64,000 bases of DNA from Pachyseris speciosa. Lineage: Eukaryota; Cnidaria; Anthozoa; Scleractinia; Pachyseridae. How positions within the stretch are numbered: position 1 is the stretch's first letter; each line of letters opens with the position of its first letter. The stretch covers positions 190,001-254,000 of the forward strand of contig JAEMWC010000373.1 of the NCBI GenBank assembly GCA_016490735.1. Direction: 5' to 3'. Below the pieces are notes generated by a model that searched no databases, was not told the origin of the DNA, and saw nothing but the letters and a program-made list of their open reading frames with translations. Made by a program: the position numbers and the translations under genes. This document shows, piece after piece, positions 36,931-43,353 of this stretch.

Positions 36931-38217
36931 ATGTCAAACCATCGTGACTCATCAAAAATAGAAAGATATGAAGATGTAGTTTTTGAATTGGAAACGGTAT
37001 TGAATACTGTTGTGGCAAATAATGCTCATCAGAAGAAAACGGGGTATAGGTTTGTTGTGGATAACAGTGGAGAAACTACACCATTTGACTGGTATAATTC
37101 TCGTCTAAATTTTGATTTTATTGTTAAAAAACTTGCAGATGGTGGGAATTTGGCTGCTAATGATACTAACGGTATAGTGAATTCTTCACTCTCTCTTATT
37201 AACACTATAAACGTGAAAATGAATGGTACTGACGTTTATGAATGTCGAGATGCCAATCAAGCGACGAATATAAAAACACTTTTAGAATATTCACAGGGTT
37301 TTGCTTCCAGTCAAGGGACAAATGAGTTTTTTTATCTCGACACTAATAGAAATACAGAAGATCGTCCAAATAATGCTAATTATAACAAAGGATTTGAATC
37401 TCGTAAAAAGTTAAAAAATGGCGCTAATGGTAAAGTAAATGCAGAAATTCCATTGAATAGATATGGATTCTTCAAGAGCTTAAATAATGAACTTCTCCCA
37501 AACGGAAAAATTGAAATAAATCTTACACTTGAAAGTGATGCAAATTTAATTTGGCAAGCTGCAGATGATTGTCGTGTTGTACTCACCAAATTTCAATTAA
37601 TTGTCCCTCGTATCGTTTTCAATTCTGAGGGGAAATCATTATACATGTCAAAATATCTTGATACGAGAAAGTGGACTTACATGAGAGAAATGGTTGAGAG
37701 GGGTAACTCAACAAGACAACAGACAGCTAATTTCCGTATTTCAACAGGAATAAACAAACCGAGGCATGTATTTGTGTTTATAATTAATGATGCAAACGAT
37801 GAATCTCAGACAGCTAATAAATTCTTGTATAATACATTTTCAGTTGCAAATTACCAAACAATGACGAGTTGTTATCTAGAAGTTGGAAATGGAATTGATT
37901 ATCCATATGTTCATTACAAACCATCATCTGAACCTTCTCGTGTGTTCAGAGATGTTTTAAAGTATGTCGAAGCTATTAATGAGTTTAGTGACAGCACTCT
38001 TTTAAACAGGGATAACTTCGGCACCATATTCCCTTTCATTTATTTCGATTTGACGAAACAGAAGACTGACATACGTGATGGTATGACAAAACTGACTTTC
38101 AAATACACTTTGATTGCGGGAACAAACGCAGATTACAGTGTATATGCATTGGTCCTTTATGAACAGGATGTTGAGATGAGAAAGACTGATGGGAAATTAA
38201 TCCTGAGATCAATGTAA
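36931..38217 (+). CDS. major capsid protein, double jelly-roll
   Basis: 428 residues, intact. Matches the Polinton/adintovirus major capsid type: an N-terminal KTGYRFVVDNSG region, a mid-protein DANLIWQA segment, LIVPRIVFN at the end of the first domain, and a C-terminal FPFIYFDLTKQ followed by KLTFKYTLI. Such proteins form trimeric hexons of icosahedral capsids. The ATG ends a TCTAACCCATTAATATATG element. It lies in a plus-strand block of structural genes. No lesion is seen, in contrast with the neighbouring penton. Confidence 0.92.
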   Translation: MSNHRDSSKIERYEDVVFELETVLNTVVANNAHQKKTGYRFVVDNSGETTPFDWYNSRLNFDFIVKKLADGGNLAANDTNGIVNSSLSLINTINVKMNGTDVYECRDANQATNIKTLLEYSQGFASSQGTNEFFYLDTNRNTEDRPNNANYNKGFESRKKLKNGANGKVNAEIPLNRYGFFKSLNNELLPNGKIEINLTLESDANLIWQAADDCRVVLTKFQLIVPRIVFNSEGKSLYMSKYLDTRKWTYMREMVERGNSTRQQTANFRISTGINKPRHVFVFIINDANDESQTANKFLYNTFSVANYQTMTSCYLEVGNGIDYPYVHYKPSSEPSRVFRDVLKYVEAINEFSDSTLLNRDNFGTIFPFIYFDLTKQKTDIRDGMTKLTFKYTLIAGTNADYSVYALVLYEQDVEMRKTDGKLILRSM

Positions 38218-38240
38218 TTCTTTATCTACTCTAATAGTAT

Positions 38241-38534
38241 ATGACTACTTATGGAGTGACACTTTCACTGGATCAAAAAAAGAAGCTTGGAAAAGCATAC
38301 AAAGAAAATTCATCTTTAACAATTAGATTATCAACAGGTTCTGATCTACTTATATTGACAGAGACACAGATCGACAAACTGAATAAAGGAACAGACATCA
38401 CTTTATCTGAAACACAAATCAGAGAAAATATAGAACGCGGTCCTCTTACCTTTGATGATTTAGACATAATTGAATTTAACGACAATGGAACTGTCACACT
38501 ATTGGAAAATCATCCATTCTTAAATACAATTTAA
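38241..38534 (+). CDS. small paralogue of the minor virion protein N-terminus
   Basis: 97 residues beginning MTTYGVTLSLDQKKKLGKA. It matches the N-terminal ~80 residues of the protein at 38813 (MTTYHPHGVKLS...): shared features are a basic start, a TIRLS strand, an L-x-L-T-x-T-Q-I helix, a KG-x-D stretch and an S-x-x-Q-I-R end. It lacks the hydrophobic part of the longer protein and ends instead in an acidic tail. Start context identical over 23 bases to the penton gene's. Probably a virion-associated protein. Confidence 0.75.
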   Translation: MTTYGVTLSLDQKKKLGKAYKENSSLTIRLSTGSDLLILTETQIDKLNKGTDITLSETQIRENIERGPLTFDDLDIIEFNDNGTVTLLENHPFLNTI

Positions 38535-38554
38535 TCTAATCTATTATTATAAAT

Positions 38555-38740
38555 ATGAATAAAGAATTAGACATCAATGATTTTTCCGATGATGAAGATT
38601 TTAGTGAAGAAGAATTTTCTGATTCATCCGACGAAGAATATTTCCCTTCAGAAGAAAGTTCCGAGGATGAAGAAGAATCTAACGAAGACATTAGTGAAGA
38701 AGATTTTTCTGACAACGACACTATTTTGGAAATACATTGA
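38555..38740 (+). CDS. small acidic protein
   Basis: 61 residues, dominated by Asp, Glu and Ser (for example EESSEDEEESNEDI). Preceded by TCTAATCTATTATTATAAATATG, the element's usual start context. A low-complexity acidic protein might mimic DNA or bind basic virion proteins. No family is recognised. The start context supports it as a real gene. Confidence 0.5.
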   Translation: MNKELDINDFSDDEDFSEEEFSDSSDEEYFPSEESSEDEEESNEDISEEDFSDNDTILEIH

Positions 38741-38812
38741 AAAAACCCTATTTCTCTAATACAAAATAAATCACAAAAAAACTACCTTCTTTAATTAATT
38801 ATAAACACAAAT

Positions 38813-39674
38813 ATGACTACTTATCATCCTCACGGAGTAAAACTTTCACAGGGTCAGAAAGAAAAGCTTTTAAGAGCAGTAAAATCAAACTCTGCTATAA
38901 CAATAAGATTATCTAATAATGAATTATCCGGTAATGATGAACTCACGTTGACAAAGACACAGATCAAAAGATTGATGAAAGCTCAAAAAATGGGAACAGG
39001 TGCTGATTTGAAAATATCGAAATCGCAAATAAGAAAAGCTGTAGTCCATGGAGGTTCTCTTTGGACAAGTCTTTTTTCTCTTGGAACAAAACTATTACCA
39101 TATGCAACTACAGCTGTATCAAAAGCAGCTCCAGCATTGGCAACAGGTGCTCTTTCAGCTCTTGGGAGTATGGGAATTAATAAACTATTTGGGAAGAAAC
39201 AAAAGGGAGGTTTTCTTATTCCAAACAACAAATTGTCTGAGTTATTGAATTATAAGAATTTGTTGAATACGAGACAAATGGCTGATCTGGTTAGTTCAAT
39301 GCAGTCCGGTGGACAACTTGTTATAAATCCAACAAAAACACAGATAGGAAAGGGTCTCGGAACAATATTGGCTAGTATTGGAATCCCCCTTGCCATTGAA
39401 GCAATTAAGAAATTAACTGGAAAAGGTTTACATGTCGAAAGAAGTCGTCCGAGACGTTCATTCCCCGTTCACGTTCCTGATCACATCGCTATAAAAAAAA
39501 GATGGAGGAAAACATGGTTTGATTCCATGGCAATCCCCACCTGTTGTAGGTACATGGGACAACCCAATTGGTTTTGGAATGGAAAAAAAAAGAACTTCAA
39601 AAAAGGGAAAAGGACTTCTGTTAGGCAAAAACAGCCCTTTCAATTCAATCCCCATACTTGGGACAATACTCTAA
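38813..39674 (+). pseudogene. minor virion protein (hydrophobic core), frameshifted
   Basis: Begins MTTYHPHGVKLSQGQ. An N-terminal strand-helix module (about 1-85) is followed by HGGSLW, a hydrophobic Ala-rich segment (about 95-130), KGGFLIPNN, and a second hydrophobic stretch ending in KKLTGKG. This is the membrane-active/core minor capsid type found beside the protease in Polintons. At the A-run near 39491-39498 the compositionally sensible reading moves by one base: the +1 frame then gives PPVVGTWDNP and KGKGLLLGKN and stops at TAA 39672-39674. The uninterrupted zero frame continues instead into the protease, which makes a deceptive 434-codon ORF. Confidence 0.65.
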
Positions 39675-40117
39675 AATTCATAAATAAGCCATTATCCAAC
39701 TTTGATTTATTGGATTCGGTAAAAAAGTTAAAGATTAAACATTTTAGAGGAGTTTTTAGTCGCGACGCTTTACCAAATAAAATAAATAAAGAATGTGGAA
39801 TAGTTAATCTCGACAGCAAAATTGGACCCGGCACTCATTGGGTCTGTTATAGAAATTTTGATAAATACTGTGAATACTTCGACTCATTCGGTTTGATGAT
39901 GCCAACAGAAATTCAAAAATATATGGCTACAAGTGGGAAACAACTTGTATATTCAGGAGATGAAATTCAGGAAAGAGACAGTGTTCTCTGTGGATATTGG
40001 GTCCTATATCATCTTCTTGAGCGACAAAATGGTAAATCAATTCTAAATACAATACATAATTCAAAATTTGCGAATAACAATCACAGATTCATCATAGACT
40101 ACTTTAAAAATATATAA
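39527..40117 (+). CDS. adenain-type cysteine protease
   Basis: C-terminal half of the long ORF. It shows the catalytic pattern of adenovirus-type (C5/Ulp1-like) proteases: His in GTHWV (codon 39836-39838), YFDSFG supplying the acidic residue, an oxyanion Gln in EIQERDS, and the nucleophile in LCGYW (Cys codon 39989-39991). It would mature capsid proteins. The recognisable protease begins near LSNFDLL (about 39690); the ATG at 39527 is only the nearest in-frame candidate start, and a start within the overlap with the minor virion gene is likely. The catalytic domain is intact. Confidence 0.85.
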   Translation: MAIPTCCRYMGQPNWFWNGKKKNFKKGKRTSVRQKQPFQFNPHTWDNTLKFINKPLSNFDLLDSVKKLKIKHFRGVFSRDALPNKINKECGIVNLDSKIGPGTHWVCYRNFDKYCEYFDSFGLMMPTEIQKYMATSGKQLVYSGDEIQERDSVLCGYWVLYHLLERQNGKSILNTIHNSKFANNNHRFIIDYFKNI

Positions 40118-40126
40118 TTTATATAT

Positions 40127-40381
40127 ATGAATAGATTAGTTGAGATTAAAGTTAAGTTAAATGAAAATCAGAGAATTAGAATTAGAAATAATGAGAATCA
40201 AACTATAGTCATAAGATTGAAAAAGAATTGTTTACACGGCGGCGATATTCTGCATGTTTGTGAAACAACGAGAATTATGTTAGAAGAACGAAGAATTCGG
40301 CTTAAAGGTATTGACATAAAAATATTCCCTAAACAAGACATTGAAATAAAGGATAATGGTGATATGTATTTGGCATATTAA
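40127..40381 (+). CDS. third copy of the virion module, diverged
   Basis: 84 residues, starting 9 bases after the protease stop. The pattern resembles the N-terminal module at 38241 and 38813: a basic lead, TIVIRLKKN (compare TIRLS), a DIL-x-V-x-x-T-x-I-type helix, a KGIDIKI stretch and an I-E-I end. LHGGD (about residues 36-40) fits an adenain-type cleavage consensus. No TCTAA element precedes it, so it may be co-transcribed with the protease. Confidence 0.6.
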   Translation: MNRLVEIKVKLNENQRIRIRNNENQTIVIRLKKNCLHGGDILHVCETTRIMLEERRIRLKGIDIKIFPKQDIEIKDNGDMYLAY

Positions 40382-40399
40382 TCTAACTTATTATGTATA

Positions 40400-40561
40400 A
40401 TGGTAAAATCATATTGCATTAAACAGAAGAAAGTCACTGAATGTGTGCCAGGAAGTGAAAGATTTGAAATGACTAAAAATGGTCGAACTATGCTGAAATG
40501 CACTTGTGCTGAATGTGGAATTACAAAGACAAAATTCGTCAAAAGTAATAATTTAAACTAA
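40400..40561 (+). CDS. small Cys-containing zinc-ribbon-like protein
   Basis: 53 residues starting at an ATG after TCTAACTTATTATGTATA. Cysteines occur at SYCIK, TEC and the pair CTCAEC near the C-terminus, with NGRTMLKC between, which resembles the small zinc-ribbon family DUF5679 seen in Polinton-like and giant-virus genomes. That identification is from memory of the pattern and the first pair is incomplete (CIKQ). Structural-gene neighbourhood. Confidence 0.6.
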   Translation: MVKSYCIKQKKVTECVPGSERFEMTKNGRTMLKCTCAECGITKTKFVKSNNLN

Positions 40562-40564
40562 ATA

Positions 40565-40584
40565 GCCCGTCTGGAGGGGCGGGC
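40565..40584 (+). terminator. GC-rich hairpin after the zinc-ribbon gene
   Basis: GCCCGTC and GGCGGGC pair over 7 bp (one G-U) around a 6-base loop, four bases after the stop at 40561. It is the most GC-rich stretch nearby in an AT-rich element. It may end or stabilise transcripts. No experimental basis. Confidence 0.4.
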
Positions 40585-40629
40585 ATTGGAAATACACTTT
40601 TAGATTAGATAGGATTTGCAATAGCTCCA

Positions 40630-40827
40630 ATGATTGGTAAAAAAGCATTACAAGCGGGCAGATATTATGCATCCGAGGCATTGAGGAACCCACAATTGCA
40701 AAAAAAGGCTATTGATTATGCTTTGGATAAAGCCAAACCGATTATAAGTAAAGTTGGTAGAGAGGGCTTGGTTCAATTATCAACTAGGATCAGGCCAAAA
40801 CGCAAAGATGGGAAACAAATTGCATAA
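40630..40827 (+). CDS. small basic protein preceding PLA2
   Basis: 65 residues (MIGKKALQAGRYY start), basic and helical, ending RPKRKDGKQIA. It overlaps the PLA2 ORF by 20 bases if that starts at 40808. Its C-terminus could be the original N-terminus of the PLA2 protein, now split by a frameshift, or the two may be separate overlapping genes. The sequence does not decide this. Confidence 0.5.
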   Translation: MIGKKALQAGRYYASEALRNPQLQKKAIDYALDKAKPIISKVGREGLVQLSTRIRPKRKDGKQIA

Positions 40828-41530
40828 AACCGATATTAAAGGATTGGATTATGGCAGTGGGTTAATTGACAGTTTATTAAAATCGGATGTAGCAGGGTCT
40901 CCATGGCAAGTAGATTTAAAAAAGGGAGCTGAATTATTGACAGATCCTAATTTATTCAAAACACCAAACAAAAAAGAAATTACAGACATAAAAGAAAGAA
41001 TAAAGTTTTACAAAGAACAATACAAATTGGCTAAAGCAAAAGGTTACAAAGGTTCTTATTCAAAATTTTTACAGGAAATGGGTTGGGCTGAAAAACCAAC
41101 CTTTACATTTCCGGGGATTGGTGGTGCTATTGATATTCATAAGGCTATTGGCAAACTACCAATAATTCCTAAAAAAGGATTTACATTGCCGGGCCACAAC
41201 TACACTGGGCCATACAATCCTCTTGATCAACAATTGAAATACAATCCAAATACTGGTGAAATACTTGAGATTTATCAACAGCCAACAGGTAAAACAGATG
41301 CTATTTCAATGCAACACGATGTGGACTATTCTGTTTGTGGAGATGATAGAAAATGCAAGAATGAAGCTGATCGCAAAATGGTTAAAGCCCTTGATGCCAT
41401 TCCATATAAGGAAAGACAATGGGGTCATTTTATTGCAAGAAATATGATTGACACAAAACAGAAATTAGGTCTTGGTGTTTCAAAAAACGGAAAAAGCCGT
41501 CGAGTGAAGAAAACTGGCAAGAAAAATTAG
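40808..41530 (+). CDS. phospholipase A2 of parvovirus VP1 type
   Basis: 240 residues from the ATG at 40808 (frame open from 40754). LPGHNYTGPYNPLD (about 128-140) is the calcium-loop region and ISMQHDVDYSV holds the catalytic His-Asp (about 170-171). A following D in NEADRKM completes the motif of VP1-type PLA2s, which help parvoviruses leave endosomes; adintoviruses carry similar genes. The upstream third includes a GIGGAIDIHKAIGKLP segment. The C-terminus overlaps the integrase frame and contains a slippery heptamer (41482-41488). The ORF is intact. Confidence 0.85.
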   Translation: MGNKLHKTDIKGLDYGSGLIDSLLKSDVAGSPWQVDLKKGAELLTDPNLFKTPNKKEITDIKERIKFYKEQYKLAKAKGYKGSYSKFLQEMGWAEKPTFTFPGIGGAIDIHKAIGKLPIIPKKGFTLPGHNYTGPYNPLDQQLKYNPNTGEILEIYQQPTGKTDAISMQHDVDYSVCGDDRKCKNEADRKMVKALDAIPYKERQWGHFIARNMIDTKQKLGLGVSKNGKSRRVKKTGKKN

Positions 41531-41575
41531 CAGATGAATTACATAAAACCATAAAACGCAACTTTACTCGACGGC
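41482..41575 (+). promoter_or_regulatory. probable -1 ribosomal frameshift signal
   Basis: Heptamer A AAA AAC (41482-41488) lies in the correct phase of the PLA2 frame (TCA AAA AAC). After a 7-base spacer, GCCGTCGAGT (41496-41505) pairs perfectly with ACTCGACGGC (41566-41575). Slipping back one base enters the integrase frame, which is open from here through 42447. The PLA2 stop (41528-41530) lies in the loop. These are the standard components of retrovirus-type -1 frameshifting. Confidence 0.6.
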
Positions 41576-42447
41576 GTGTGATTGTAAATAAAATTGATGA
41601 AATATGGGCTGCTGATCTTGTTGAAATGCAAAAATTCAGTAAATGGAATAAAGGTTATAAATATCTTTTGATGGTTATCGATGTTTTCAGTAAATATGGT
41701 TGGATTGTTCCTCTGAAGGATAAAAAGGGTGAAACTGTAACTGAAGCATTTCAAACAATATTCAAGGAAGGCAGAAAACCACAATATCTTTGGGTCGATA
41801 AGGGTAAAGAATTCTACAACAAACACTTGAAGAACTTACTAGAGAAAAACGGGATACATATTTACTCCACTGAAAATGAAGAAAAGTCCTCAGTGGTTGA
41901 AAGATGGAATCGAACAATAAAATCCAAAATGTGGAAGCAGTTCACTGTCCAAGGTAATACACAATACATAGACATATTACCTAAAATATTAAAACAGTAC
42001 AATAACACAAAACATTCAAGCACGAAGATGACACCTGTTGAGGCTTCAAAGAAAGAGAATGAAGGAATAGTGTATTTTAATTTATACGGTGAAATGGAAA
42101 CATTACAACATAAACCAAAATTTAAAGTTGGTGACAAAGTTCGAATTAGTAAATACAAAAGAAAGACTTTTGATAAAGGTTATACTCCAAACTGGACTGA
42201 AGAATTATTCATAATAGATAAAATCCAATACACTAATCCAATCACATATAAAATAAAGGATCTAAGAGGTGAAGATATTGAAGGGAGTTTTTATGAACCT
42301 GTATTATTAAAAGCCAAACAGAATGTTTTCCGTATTGATAAAGTCATTCGGAGGGATCACAAGAAGAAACAAGCTTTAGTAAAGTGGAAGGGATATAGTG
42401 ATGATTTCAATAGTTGGATCCCATTCAGGGATTTAAAAGATATGTGA
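41485..42447 (+). CDS. RVE-family integrase with C-terminal chromodomain
   Basis: Retrovirus-type integrase core: first Asp in WAADLVEM, second Asp in LWVDKGKEF, Glu in SSVVERWNR, an approximately D-D(33)-E spacing. The C-terminus has a chromodomain-like VKWKGYSDDFNSWIP, which in related enzymes guides insertion to chromatin. The frame has no ATG before the first catalytic Asp: the nearest in-frame ATG is inside VEM, and an apparent start at 41578 is GTG. The open frame continues upstream through LADELHK into the PLA2 overlap. Expression as a -1 frameshift fusion with PLA2 is the favoured model; loss of an ATG or splicing are alternatives. The core is intact. Confidence 0.9.
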   Translation, partial: KRKKPSSEENWQEKLADELHKTIKRNFTRRRVIVNKIDEIWAADLVEMQKFSKWNKGYKYLLMVIDVFSKYGWIVPLKDKKGETVTEAFQTIFKEGRKPQYLWVDKGKEFYNKHLKNLLEKNGIHIYSTENEEKSSVVERWNRTIKSKMWKQFTVQGNTQYIDILPKILKQYNNTKHSSTKMTPVEASKKENEGIVYFNLYGEMETLQHKPKFKVGDKVRISKYKRKTFDKGYTPNWTEELFIIDKIQYTNPITYKIKDLRGEDIEGSFYEPVLLKAKQNVFRIDKVIRRDHKKKQALVKWKGYSDDFNSWIPFRDLKDM

Positions 42448-42473
42448 AAATTAATCTAACTTATATATAATAT

Positions 42474-43284
42474 ATGATGAGTGTGCAAAAATATTCTTAT
42501 AGTAATAAAGAATTAAATGTATCAATAGATTGTTATCTTGATGATAAAAATGATATATGGTTTAGAGGTAGAGACATTGCTATTATTCTAAATATAAAAC
42601 TCCACATAGAGCTATCAGAAATCATGTTAAATCTGATGATAAAATCTGGAAAGACCATAAAATAATCATAAATTCAAGTGTGACAAAAAGTGACAGTCGT
42701 GCTAATTCAAGTGTGACAAAAAGTGACAGTCGTGCTAAGGTCATTGAAAAAACTTTCAAGTGTTTCTTCATAAACGAATCAGGATTTTATTCACTTTTAT
42801 TTTCATCCAAGAACCAAGAAACTGAAAAATTTAAACATTGGGTTACATCAAAAGTATTACCATCAATCAGAAAACAAGGATATTACAAGCAGTTCAACGA
42901 CAGAAACAATAATACGCTATTGATTGAAAATGAAAATGATTTACACTACAAGATTGTATCATTTATCAGAAAAAAATATGAAGATGCTTTAATGATTGCT
43001 GGAGTTGGTGAAAATCAAATAAGCTCGAATATGACAAAGGATATATGGCTGGACAATGTGATTTGATGTTAATGAATCCAACTAGAAAATACAATGCTTT
43101 GTGTCTTGAATTTAAAAGTCCAACAGGTGTGTACCAAGTGTCGGATAAACAAACAAATATGAAGCAGTTATATGAAAAAAACAAGTGTAAATACATCATG
43201 AGCAATTGTTTTGAAGATTTAATTTACGAAATAACCAAACATATGGAAGAAAGCAAATTATATTTATCACGAAGAAGAAAATAA
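42474..43284 (+). pseudogene. BRO-N domain / VRR-NUC-like nuclease fusion, broken
   Basis: The start follows TCTAACTTATATATAATATATG. The first ORF has a BRO-N beginning (DIWFRGRDIAIIL). A one-base loss near 42591 shifts into the ORF at 42680, which carries the BRO-N end (FFINESGFYSLLF, WVTSKVLPSIRKQGYY). Near 43020 a second frame change leads to the last ORF, with GYMAGQCDLM, LEFKSPTG and DKQTNMKQ, the pattern of a VRR-NUC/Holliday-junction-like nuclease core. BRO-N domains bind DNA in many large DNA viruses. A 33-bp tandem duplication (42671-42736) lies between the BRO-N halves. The breaks make it non-functional as read. Confidence 0.65.
42671..42736 (+). repeat. 33-bp perfect tandem duplication in the BRO-N gene
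   Basis: Two identical 33-base units (42671-42703, 42704-42736), each beginning AATTCAAGTGTGAC. The length is a multiple of three, so it adds 11 residues (SSVTKSDSRAN-type) without shifting the frame. Confidence 0.95.
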
Positions 43285-43353
43285 TCTAACCTATATATAA
43301 TAAAGAGGTTAGTGTTCTCATACACTATTTTGCTATTTGGTAGCCAAGAATAT

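Noticed and set aside
42671..42736. Possible CRISPR-like or regulatory direct repeat
   Set aside because: Only two units without spacers, within a coding region and a multiple of three: a simple tandem duplication.
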